Of a DNA stretch of 64,000 nt, positions 55,801 through 62,489 are shown in pieces. Source of the stretch: Jaltomata sinuosa (taxonomy: Eukaryota; Streptophyta; Magnoliopsida; Solanales; Solanaceae); contig QJPP01005229.1 of assembly GCA_003996215.1 (NCBI GenBank), positions 1 through 64,000 of the forward strand. The letters run 5' to 3'. The position numbers were made by a program, and so were the translations under genes. Every line of letters begins with the position of its first letter. The stretch's first letter is position 1. Under the pieces are notes generated by a model, which ran no database searches, had not been told where the DNA came from, and was given only the letters and a program-made list of their open reading frames with translations.

Positions 55801-58774
55801 AACTAGGATGCAAGAAAGTGTGATAGTTCTTTCTTATTATAAACAATTGAAGTAATAATTTATTTATTTTTAAAAAGAAATAGCTTTTAATTTAAAACAA
55901 AAAGATAATGATTGGTTGATTGCCCAACACAGTGCTTGGATAAATGTAAAGGAAAAAAATACTACTGACTGTTTGAAACAAAGTGGACAACCACGGGAAA
56001 GGAAAAGTTGTTCAGCAACCCGCCCCGCCTTGCCCGCATTGAATTTCCAAAAATGTAACCCCCCCCCCCCCGCCCTGCATAAGAGCTTCACCCGCCCTGC
56101 CCCGCATAAGCAAAAACCCGCCCCGCCCCGTTTCCATCTCTCCTGACAATGACGGGGACTAAAACCTATTTCTTTTTGCAGCATCCCTCCACAAATTCAA
56201 ATCCAAATCAGCACAAGGTTGCACTTCTGCAGCCTCATATGTCTAGAGAACCTCTTCACCTTTCTAGATAACCGAGATCGTGGGCTAATCAGTTAGGACT
56301 TCGAATATGACGAAACCAATAAGTCAAACACCAAAAGCAAGATATCTCAAAAGTTTTAGCCTATTGCCGCCACAAGACAATTATATACCCAGCCAATCAA
56401 CTGAGATGACAGGCACAACATAATTACAGACTACAGTTCTTTCGCAATTCTGAGTATATGACTTTGAGGGTGTTTGGATTGGCTTTTTTAAAGTAGCTTA
56501 TAAGCTAAAAGCTAAAAGCGATTAGTTGAAAATATCCAACTTTTAGCTTTTAGCTTATTTTTGTACTTTTTAAGCCTAAAAGTAGGTGCTTAAAAGCACT
56601 TTTTGTCTTTTCCAAACACCCAAAAAATAAAAAAAAAGTGCTTAAAAGCCAAAAACACTTAAAATAAGCCAATCTAAACACCCTCTTTCTCCAGGAGTAA
56701 TTTATTAGGGGTCGTTTGGTAGCTAGTTAGAGTTATGTAGGTATTAGTAATGTAAGGATTAGTTATGAGGGAATCTATATATTATTTATGCAGGGATAGT
56801 TATTCATGTATTAGCTATACATGTATTACTTATTCCACCTACTATCCTGCATAAGATAATACATAGATTCCCTCATAACTTATACATGTATTAGTTATGT
56901 GGATTTCTAAATTGTAAACCAAACACTGTATTAATTTTATACATGAATAATTTGCCTCCTAACTAGCTATCAAACGTGGTATTACTTTTGCAGGATTTAA
57001 TACCTGCATAACTCAACTCTAAACCAGCTACCAAACGACCCCTTAGTGTGTTAGGATGTACGTCACCAATCACTGATCCAAACTTCAAGATACAGGAAGT
57101 TCAAGAATAGATGGACATCACTGTTGAAGACATAATTAAGTAATTAAAAATAAGCTCTCTCTAATAGATTCAAATTTGATGGTCACGCACTTCGACATAA
57201 TATCAAAGCACCTAGGTTCGAGTCTCACCGCCACCCATTTCCATGTGCTTGGCCCATGAAAAAGAATAAAGCCCACAGGTGAAGGGGTGTGTGTGAAGAG
57301 ATAATTAAGTAATTAAACATATGCTCACTCTAATAGCTAAAGCTTTTGGAAGAGATGGTCACACACTTCTACCATTACCATCCCTTTGATGCAATTTGGC
57401 AAGATTCACATTCATAGTCCATAAAATTTCCAAAAGCTTTTAAGGGATTAAAAAGGGAATCACTACCCTGAGGAGGATACTTAATGCAACCACGCCAAAG
57501 AGGAAAAACAATCCTAGATATTCAAAACCATGAGTGTAAGGAAACAATACAAAATTGATCGATTTTCTGACAGCTGCATAAAGGAATAACTATCAAAAAG
57601 AAGTAACTATACAATAAGAGGGATAAGGTGAAATACCAAAGAGAATGAAACACCATAAAAAGATGAGACTTTGCTTAAGATGAGGAGTGACCAATTGGAC
57701 ATGAAGTAAATAATCAACAAAATTGTACAGAACTCTATATGCGCTACCACATGAAAACAGATTATTTGTATAGAAAGAATGTCTTCCAAGTGTTTGCAGA
57801 TTTATCAAATGAGATGAGAAACTTACTCAAAAGTGGGCCATTTCAAACATCCGTCAGATCTTAAGGCTGGTGTTACTTGACAATAGAAGAAACCTGTCAA
57901 ATTCAATGCATATGTAGCCACTTTTCCCAGAGAAAACAAGACATTTGTAGCTTTGCTGGAAAAGGGGAAAAGAAAAGGCAAAAGTTATAGCAAATCGGAT
58001 CTTTGAATAAGAAGTTAAAGAAACAGAAATAAACAAGCCAAATACCTTCGTGAATGTTTATTCAAATCCCAGTGGAGAAATCTAAGTCGATTCTCCTCAG
58101 ATAGATCCTTATTGATGAATTCAATTGCATTAGCAAATTCGGTGCGAAGGATAGACTCCCGAGGCTTTTTTTCTTGGGTCTGTCAATTGAAAAATTTCAC
58201 AGTAGTGAGATGCTTTTTCCCCCCTTATCCTCTGTTCTTTAAGCATATTAGCATGCGTAGTGATCTAGGGACGGGGGAATCAGGGTGTTCAAGGAAGAAG
58301 GCTCTCTGCTCCTAAGAAGAAACATTTTTTACTTGCCTCTTAAGACATTAAAACTGTATAATTCTGATCCTTTGACAGAGAAAACAACAGATCGGAAAAA
58401 GCATCCTCACCTTAATCAGATCCAATATAATTATGGGGTTCCCATATCTCTCAGCAAGATTCTCGAAATGAAGTCTCGTTGCTTCATATGTCTGATCCCT
58501 CTTTGACACTAAATGACAAACACTAAGTTAACCGAACAGCAATTTGTAAATTCTTACAAAGGTAGCATGAACTAGCTTGAACATACATATAATATCAGGC
58601 TTCAGATTTAGTCGTGAAGTTTCCTGAAACCAAAAAAGTGGGATTGACCCACGATTTTGAACAACAGAACTAATTTGCACTGGGAGATCTTCAGGGACAT
58701 CCTCAAGTAGAATCTGCTCAGTCTCAACATCATTCGCAACTCTACCATTTTCATTTACGCCTCGCTTCAGATAT
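40704..58774 (-). CDS. SAC-domain phosphoinositide phosphatase (plant SAC1-SAC5 type), 5' part missing
   Basis: Minus-strand gene with eleven exons that I can support (58,587-58,774; 58,411-58,508; 58,046-58,179; 57,827-57,955; 53,964-54,364; 51,951-52,072; 51,647-51,760; 51,198-51,386; 44,208-44,366; 42,985-43,117; 40,704-40,823) plus a tentative one at 54,481-54,587. All have GT/AG limits and compatible phases. The catalytic Cx5RT motif reads RTNCIDCLDRTNVAQ in the 53,964-54,364 exon, and the upstream exons give VVQNRGSIPLFW, RYGNPIIILDLIK and GFFYCQVTPALRSDG. The C-terminal region has LDWLSSSGNSCEEE and ends SFVRWVNYGETLCH. Such enzymes remove phosphate from phosphoinositides on endomembranes. 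The N-terminal third of the SAC domain is not found before 64,000. Introns reach 6.8 kb and are full of transposons. No stop or frameshift was seen in the exons, so it looks functional. Confidence 0.92.
41780..42560 (+). mobile_element. LINE 3' end in SAC intron: RNase H and zinc-finger remnant
   Basis: Plus strand. An RNase H start LKLNVDSCSKGNPGSAGGDA with VLRNHSGHLV, then after a poly-T/A interruption near 42,010 a zf-RVT-type finger CYLCGQEAETINHLF, and farther on WWTIWKERNSRCLED. Several frameshifts. It ends with TATGTTACCTTTTC and an A run (42,541-42,554), the common 3' end of these LINEs. Confidence 0.8.
42985..43117 (-). CDS. SAC phosphatase exon J
   Basis: Acceptor GTGCAG, donor GTAAGG. 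Encodes RSLFTNSPIGGLSSENVISD and IVGETTPLSSEGGCSMNVG. Ends in phase 0. Confidence 0.87.
43684..43881 (+). mobile_element. Complete tRNA-derived SINE with 14-bp target duplication
   Basis: A 198-bp element in the intron between exons J and I. The head has an A-box-like TAGTTCAAGTGGCAAAGG and a B-box-like GGTTACAGTCC spaced as in a tRNA gene; the 3' end is an A run. CATACTAAAAACAT occurs at 43,670-43,683 and again at 43,882-43,895, a perfect target duplication. It differs from the TTG-tailed copies elsewhere in the window. Confidence 0.9.
44208..44366 (-). CDS. SAC phosphatase exon I
   Basis: Acceptor TATGCAG, donor GTAATT. Encodes RYAQTVPTRQLFVEMQRDR, then CSNFVDLDWLSSSGNSCEEE, a segment that I recognise from plant SAC1-SAC5 C-termini. 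Phase fits the previous exon exactly across the 6.8-kb intron. Confidence 0.88.
46155..46368 (+). mobile_element. TTG-tailed SINE nested in the LINE
   Basis: Core from GAAGCCGAGGTCTATCGG to (GTT)4, in opposite orientation to the host LINE. The GACCCCACTTTGTGGGATTA segment is present twice in tandem (46,300-46,345), a small internal duplication. A GTATTTC match on both sides is a possible short target duplication. The 5' limit is uncertain. Confidence 0.75.
46427..46926 (-). mobile_element. Nested 5'-truncated LINE with 20-bp target duplication
   Basis: A 500-bp insertion into the LINE at 45,180-47,945. Perfect 20-bp copies of GTCTTTTAATAACACTTGTT lie at 46,407-46,426 and 46,927-46,946. The poly(A) end appears as the T-rich start on the plus strand (46,427-46,438). 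It encodes a zf-RVT segment WKSLAPTKVKCFAWLVMRKA and CIWWTIWKERNGSCFED. Host and guest are in the same orientation. Confidence 0.92.
47237..47593 (-). pseudogene. LINE reverse transcriptase, central part
   Basis: 118 residues with the palm blocks VCKLDIQKAYDHLSW and GLRQGDHLFSFLFILAMEG. The YADD catalytic block follows at about 47,195 in the adjoining frame, after a shift near 47,237. In LINEs this enzyme primes cDNA synthesis at the nicked target. Decayed. Confidence 0.85.
48785..49441 (+). repeat. Copia 3' LTR with a SINE inside
   Basis: Starts TGTTGATTGTG after the purine tract and ends AAATTCTGCA. Without the inserted SINE the LTR would be about 240 bp. Near its end TACAAAGAAGCTTTTCTT is present twice (about 49,364 and 49,407), and AAGCTTTTCTT pairs with AAGAAAAGCTT as a hairpin. 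Confidence 0.78.
48891..49291 (+). mobile_element. Long TTG-tailed SINE in the copia LTR
   Basis: A 401-bp insert bordered by ATTGTAATTTCAATTAG (48,874-48,890) and ATTGTAATTTAAATTAG (49,292-49,308), a 17-bp duplication with one change. The 3' half has GAGCCGAGGGTCTATCGGAA, GGTAAGGTCTGCGTACACTC and (GTT)n. The 5' half (GGTGTGGAGGACGCG...) is longer than a usual TS-type SINE and shows no clear tRNA boxes. Confidence 0.85.
49922..50442. mobile_element. PIF/Harbinger-like MITE (TAA target duplication)
   Basis: Ends TGGGTCGTTTGGTAG and CTACCAAACGACCCC are inverse copies; TAA flanks both sides (49,919-49,921 and 50,443-50,445). The interior is rich in TATTAGTAATGC words and carries a SINE at 50,098-50,175. 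A relative lies at 56,708-57,042. Confidence 0.85.
50098..50175 (+). mobile_element. Short TTG-tailed SINE inside the MITE
   Basis: Only the 3' part: GGACTGCGTATACTCTACCC, CACTGTGTGGGAATATACTG and GTTG end. TTACAAAAAT occurs at 50,088-50,097 and 50,176-50,185, a perfect 10-bp duplication. Confidence 0.82.
51198..51386 (-). CDS. SAC phosphatase exon H
   Basis: Acceptor AAACAG, donor GTACAC. Encodes RSLFQRSFSDGNILHESQ, a Ser-rich stretch and LSESTPEMSTCESDLTYS. The open frame continues into the intron but without conservation. Next exon lies 6.8 kb away. Confidence 0.88.
51647..51760 (-). CDS. SAC phosphatase exon G
   Basis: Acceptor TGATCAG, donor GTATAA. Encodes VFLGYFQPQEGRPDIWELDS and YQHYYVGRNGESYVGDNG, conserved at the end of the plant SAC region. 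Confidence 0.92.
51951..52072 (-). CDS. SAC phosphatase exon F
   Basis: Acceptor CCTGTAG, donor GTAAGC. Encodes IFSERRGQWKAAIQSQEFFR and YYSNAYMDAEKQNAIN. Enters in phase 0 from the catalytic exon. Confidence 0.92.
52182..52273 (+). mobile_element. TTG-tailed SINE 3' end in SAC intron
   Basis: GGTATGGTCTGCGTACATCT, GACCCCACTTTGTGGGAATA and GGGTATGTTGTTG. Both borders have a TTCCATT word, a possible partial target duplication. 5'-truncated. Confidence 0.72.
53223..53495. mobile_element. Possible Stowaway-like MITE
   Basis: TACTCCCTTCATTAAGTTGT at the left and ACAAAGAACAGAGAAAGTA at the right are roughly inverse. TA at both ends would suit a Stowaway-type target site. Ends are diverged. Confidence 0.35.
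53681..53752 (-). other. tRNA-like sequence with a perfect B box
   Basis: On the minus strand GGTTCAATTCC (53,690-53,700) is a perfect pol III B box, preceded at tRNA spacing by GAGCTCTTTGGTTCAGCGG, which resembles a D-arm. The acceptor arms pair in only about four positions and the anticodon arm is not convincing, so it is a tRNA-derived relic rather than a gene. Confidence 0.5.
53964..54364 (-). CDS. SAC phosphatase catalytic exon
   Basis: Acceptor AAATAG, donor GTAAGC. It contains IWHRYAAASNVDPLRHF, an acidic variable stretch, then the phosphatase signature RTNCIDCLDRTN (Cys and Arg of Cx5R intact), AQYAYGLAALGHQLRALGV, and GDTLAHQYGGSAAHNK. The catalytic Cys attacks the phosphate in this family. 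Confidence 0.93.
54481..54587 (-). CDS. SAC phosphatase, tentative linker exon
   Basis: Proposed only because exon D and the 53,964-54,364 exon do not join in frame. Acceptor CTTTCAAG and donor GTTGAT give a 107-base exon that restores the frame, reading HYDKGQKAPPVSVMQLRN at its start. The donor is weak, and I do not recall this stretch in relatives. Another exon may be the right one. Confidence 0.3.
55377..56142. repeat. GC-rich-ended inverted repeat element (GGGATGGCAATGGGGCGGGG)
   Basis: The left end GGGATGGCAATGGGGCGGGG and the right end CCCCGCCCCGTTTCCATCTC are inverted copies of about 25 bases. Inside there are more CCCGCC/GCCCCGC blocks and a C run (56,057-56,070), around an AT-rich core. 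Lies in a SAC intron. No clear target duplication. Confidence 0.7.
56466..56685. mobile_element. Foldback MITE with GAGGGTGTTTGGATTGGCTT ends
   Basis: Left GAGGGTGTTTGGATTGGCTT and right AAGCCAATCTAAACACCCTC are near-perfect inverse copies of 20 bases. Inside, further palindromes (AGCTTATAAGCTAAAAGCT and relatives) would fold into a long hairpin. 220 bp, in a SAC intron. Type probably hAT-like, but no clear 8-bp duplication. Confidence 0.82.
56708..57042. mobile_element. PIF/Harbinger-like MITE (TTA target duplication)
   Basis: GGGGTCGTTTGGTAGCTAGT at the left and CAGCTACCAAACGACCCC at the right, flanked by TTA on both sides (56,705-56,707 and 57,043-57,045). 335 bp. Same family as 49,922-50,442. 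Confidence 0.88.
57132..57420 (+). repeat. SINE-like repeat, one full and one partial unit
   Basis: ATAATTAAGTAATTAAA occurs at 57,132-57,148 and 57,301-57,317. The unit between them has a B-box-like GGTTCGAGTCTC. After the second copy the head of the unit (CTCTAATAG...GATGGTCAC) starts again and then decays. Either a tandem duplication or a second insertion. Confidence 0.55.
57827..57955 (-). CDS. SAC phosphatase exon D
   Basis: Acceptor TTTTCCAG, donor GTAAGT. Encodes SKATNVLFSLGKVATYALNL and TGFFYCQVTPALRSDGCLKW. It ends after the first two bases (GA) of a codon; direct joining to the next certain exon would give a stop, so an intermediate exon is expected. Confidence 0.9.
58046..58179 (-). 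CDS. SAC phosphatase exon C
   Basis: Acceptor TTGACAG, donor GTATTT. Encodes TQEKKPRESILRTEFANAIE, then FLHWDLNKHSR. Ends after two bases of a codon. Confidence 0.9.
58411..58508 (-). CDS. SAC phosphatase exon B
   Basis: Acceptor CATTTAG, donor GTGAGG. Completes Leu, then SKRDQTYEATRLHFENLAER and YGNPIIILDLIK. Ends in phase 0. Confidence 0.92.
58587..58774 (-). CDS. SAC phosphatase exon A (first in window)
   Basis: Acceptor TTTCTAG at 58,775-58,776, donor GTATGT. Encodes (R)YLKRGVNENGRVANDVETEQ through SSVVQNRGSIPLFWFQE to KPDII. It enters with phase 2, so at least one exon lies upstream. Confidence 0.92.
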
Positions 58775-59371
58775 CTAGAAAGGCAAAAAAAAAAACAGTT
58801 AGCACCAGAATTGAAGAGTAAGCACTAAGAAGAAAGATATGATGTCCAGATGAGAAATATAATTAAAGAAGACTGATGGAAATGGCCATGTAATAGAACA
58901 GAAAACTGAAACCTAGAGCATTGCGTAATAAACCATGCTAAGAAAGTACTACACAATCACCCGTTTAAAAGGTAGAAGTAAATATCGCAAGCATGGACAT
59001 CTTTCTACAATAAGTCTAACTTATAAAGTTATGCTGATTGCTGCAGGTCGTCTATTTTCCTGTAAACATAAGCTATAATAGCTCATCAGAAGCCACGTAG
59101 ACTATGCTATTAACTGTCACCATGGATTGAAGCCACAGGTCATAGAGAAAACTAAGTTAACTTGCCAAAACAGAATACCTTCTGCAAATGTAGACTAATC
59201 TCGAGAAAGTTAGAAGATAAACTTTAAATACATCTACACACACATCACAAAAAAAATTAAATACCATACTTTCTTTAAACAAATTAAAACGGAGAAAGTA
59301 TAAAAGGAAATATCCTAGCAGGCAACACAAGCAGACATGTCGACCTGCTGCCTGCTTATTGTCCTTTATAA
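58775..59371. other. Upstream SAC intron, no exon found
   Basis: I looked on the minus strand for the conserved exon that should precede YLKRGVNENG (the segment before it in relatives ends in a Gly-Thr-Arg) and did not find it here. AT-rich intron-like sequence. Confidence 0.5.
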
Positions 59372-59374
59372 GTA

Positions 59375-60126
59375 AACTAGTCGGTTATTGCCCGTACTAT
59401 GCACGGACCCAATATTAATACTCGATAACTTTAAGATATGCATAATTATATCATTTATAATTGATACATTCGATATGCATACATTATTTTATTTAGATCA
59501 ATAAAATTCAAATAAGAATATTTTAAGTTGTTAATTATTTATAATACTCTAAGCGTAATTTTCTTAGACATGCATACACTATTTTATTTAGATTAATGAA
59601 ATTCATATAAGAATATTTTAAGTTGTTAATTGTTGTAATTTATAATACTCTGAATGCAAATTTCAAATATATAATGAATTAAAAATAATATATAATAAAA
59701 TATTTTAAATTATTAATTATTATAACTTATAATACTTTTAACATAAGACAAATAAATTTTAAAAAAAGAATACGAATTTTTTCAAAGTGGATGAAGTTGG
59801 CTTAGTTACATTTTTCATTTTTGTCTATTTATGTAACCAAGCCTTAAATAGAAATTGTTTAAAAATGCAATTGATGAAGAACTCAAATGAACCACTTTTT
59901 TTTATTATTATACATGCTCTCAATATTACATGTGGAGAAGATTAAAAATCTACGGGGCCCACGTTTTCTTTTTATTAGAGATGTACTTCACATCCAGATA
60001 AAATACAAGAAACAAATAAAATCAATTAATTATTTTTGATATAAGCATGGGGCCCACAATTTCTAGAATGGCCTAAGCAGGCATGTTGACGGGCGGGTGC
60101 CTGTTGAGGCCCATTCCCACTTATTA

Positions 60127-60135
<9 letters not shown>
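59375..60135. repeat. AT-rich repeat beginning TTATTGCCCGTACTATGCACGG (Helitron-like?)
   Basis: The start contains the near-palindrome CCCGTACTATGCACGG; the interior repeats TTTATTTAGAT(T/C)AATGAAATTCA and TATTTTAAGTTGTTAATT words two or three times; the right edge is near ATTAGATAGT. CCCGTGCNNNGCACGG-headed AT-rich repeats in plants are often Helitron-related. No coding. Assignment tentative. Confidence 0.35.
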
Positions 60136-60158
<23 letters not shown>

Positions 60159-60179
60159 TATATATATATATATATATAT
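60129..60179. repeat. (TAA)n(TA)n compound microsatellite
   Basis: About ten ATA/TAA triplets followed by about nine TA dinucleotides. Confidence 0.95.
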
Positions 60180-60439
60180 CTTATCCATGAAGAGTCCCAA
60201 AAGTATTTGTATTTTATAATGAGAACAGTACAATTTAAACTATTCACTAGGCCAGAAAAAGACTAATATACACTGAGCAAACATAAGATATCACATGTCA
60301 TTTTCCAGATTGCATCACCAACATAAGAAACGCAAACACTATCTTGTAGTCAGTTTTATAAGTAAAACTACTGTCATCAGTGACAAGCTCAACATAGAGA
60401 AATTGTCACCCTCCAACAACAAGATTTAAGATTAAAAGT

Positions 60440-61070
60440 AGTGGATGTGGAAGGTAGATCTTCAAAATGGGTGTGTGTTAGGATCAGGAGACTAGAGGCC
60501 TATGTTCCTTCGGGAACGGCTATGGACATCCTCAGATGTAAGAAATGCATAACAGGGGAAGGCGATATTTGAGTAATATGGAAGATCCAGTAATGGATGA
60601 TTTTCAAACGAAGTAACACACCCTTATGAAGTAAGTTTCTGGAAAGGGATCATGAAAGGGGAAGATTCTTTCTCTCAGGGGCAGGGGTATTTGCTGGGTC
60701 ATGCCTAACAAAATCACTCATCTACTATATAGTTGGGAGGAAGCAGGAGTAGGGCTGCAGACAGAGACAAATGGAGGATTGTCCCAGCTTGTATCTAGTG
60801 GACAATTTAATTTGGAGGGAAAGGAATTCAAGATGTTTTGAGAGCAGAAACTGTGATCTACAGATGATCAAACTAAATTGCATTAGACTTATTTGTTTTT
60901 GGTGCAAACATATATACTTAGAGGACAGTGACTCAATTATTGACATCCTAGGGTCCTATTAGGATTTTGGGTCTGTCTCTTTGATTTTGCCGTAAATATG
61001 GTTTCAGTACAACCCATGTACTTGACATCTCAATATATACAAATGTTACCTTCTTTTAAAAAAAAAAAGG
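60440..61070 (+). mobile_element. LINE 3' end (zf-RVT tail and poly(A))
   Basis: Plus strand. Contains a decayed zf-RVT region whose end reads RERNSRCFESRNCDLQMIKL, then FWCKHIYLEDSDS. The 3' end is ACAAATGTTACCTTCTTTT followed by an A run (61,058-61,068), the same 3' end as the LINE at 41,780-42,560. Frames are broken. Confidence 0.8.
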
Positions 61071-61107
61071 AGGGGGGGGGGCTGAAATAATTTTTTAGTA
61101 CCCCTTA

Positions 61108-61824
61108 ATCCCTTGTTCGGTTACAAAGTCTAGGATAACGTATCCCAGGATTAATAATTAGTACTGGGATAAGTTATCCCTGCCTTTGGGTGGAATAACA
61201 ATCCAGGGATAAGATAGTTAAAATGATAAAAATACCCCCTCAAATCCTTTCTTCAAAAAACTCATTTTTCAACTTTCTTCAAAGCATAGACCATCTAGTA
61301 CTCCACTGTCCATTTCTTTGCGACAATTTATTTACATAGAAAAATAAAATATCTGCCGACTGTGTTATTTATATCAGTATTTCTTATAGTTTTATATTTT
61401 TTTAAAACTGTAGCACATAATATTTACCATTTCACTAGACAATTTTAAGATGAAAAGATTTTATATTTCAAAAAATCAAGTTTAGGTATCCCAAAACACG
61501 TTTAAATTAGACAAATTTTAACTCATGTACACTAAACTACATAGTTCACTTGGTAGTGACCGACACACAACATAAATCCAGAGTGAGGGTTGGGGAATTT
61601 ATTTAGTAATTCTAATAAGTTGAAAGTATAGTTAAGTGGTACGATAAATATAATACGTTGAAATGTAAAAAGTACAAAAGGTGGAGAGTATTTTTATAAC
61701 CAAACAACTTAATCTTAGAAATTATGCAATGCATATTATTTAAAATACAACAAACCAACAATCAATAAGAAATAATGCCAGAATAACTAATCCCATCATA
61801 CTTGTCTTCAAACCAAACAACCCC
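61108..61824. mobile_element. PIF/Harbinger-like MITE (TTA target duplication), 717 bp
   Basis: Flanked by TTA (61,105-61,107 and 61,825-61,827). The left end has CCCTTGTTCGGTTAC and the right end CAAACCAAACAACCCC, inverse with mismatches. Interior words GGGATAAGTTATCCC (a perfect palindrome-like stretch) near 61,165 and GATGGGATTAG inverse on the right support the foldback form. Confidence 0.7.
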
Positions 61825-62021
61825 TTATTCCTGAAGGAAGCATAAGAAATAGAGTAGCATCACCAGTTGACCTCATTATATAAACCACTAGGTTAGAGTG
61901 AGTATTATAGGACAATATGGAGAGGACATGTATGCAAGAAAGTTCACCATGGAATCTTGGTATTCATGCTCAACAAGTGGAAGGAAAACAGTATGGTGCG
62001 AAAGGAGAAAGGGAACACAAA

Positions 62022-62345
62022 AAAGTTAGAATCCCACATCAGTTAAGGTTATGAGTTGAAGCCTCCACATATGGTTTTGGATAATCCTCACCATTTAAGC
62101 TAGCTTTTCGGATTGAGTAAGGATCAACATCCTTTTCTTAATATGGTATCAGAGTTGGACCCATCCTTGATGTTGGGCATCTAGTATTCGGGACACCCAT
62201 ATTATGTTGCTCCAGACTTCACATGCTCAACCCTATGCATGCAGAAGGAAGGCTAAGGGTTAAAATCCCATTGGTTATTTGTATGGGATGTGATCTCCTC
62301 GTATGGTTCCAAACAGTCCTCACCACTTGAACTAGCTTTTGGAAT
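62022..62345 (+). mobile_element. TRIM-like mini retrotransposon
   Basis: A left repeat GTTAGAATCCCACATCAGTT...CCTCACCATTTAAGCTAGCT is followed by a primer-site-like ATGGTATCAGAGTTGG at about 62,144-62,159, a short interior, and a diverged second repeat GTTAAAATCCCATTGGTTAT...CCTCACCACTTGAACTAGCT. Direct repeats of about 100-130 bp with a tRNA-Met-type primer site and no coding fit a TRIM. Old and diverged. Confidence 0.6.
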
Positions 62346-62489
62346 AAAGTTAGAAGTAGGTATTGGTAGGCATTTGGACATTAACTTCGATCAATATTAT
62401 ATTTTTCATCAGGTAGCTAAGTTTTATAAAGGAACTCCAAAAGGGGTACCAAGAAGGTATTAATAGAGTACAAGCAAACTGCAAAAGAA

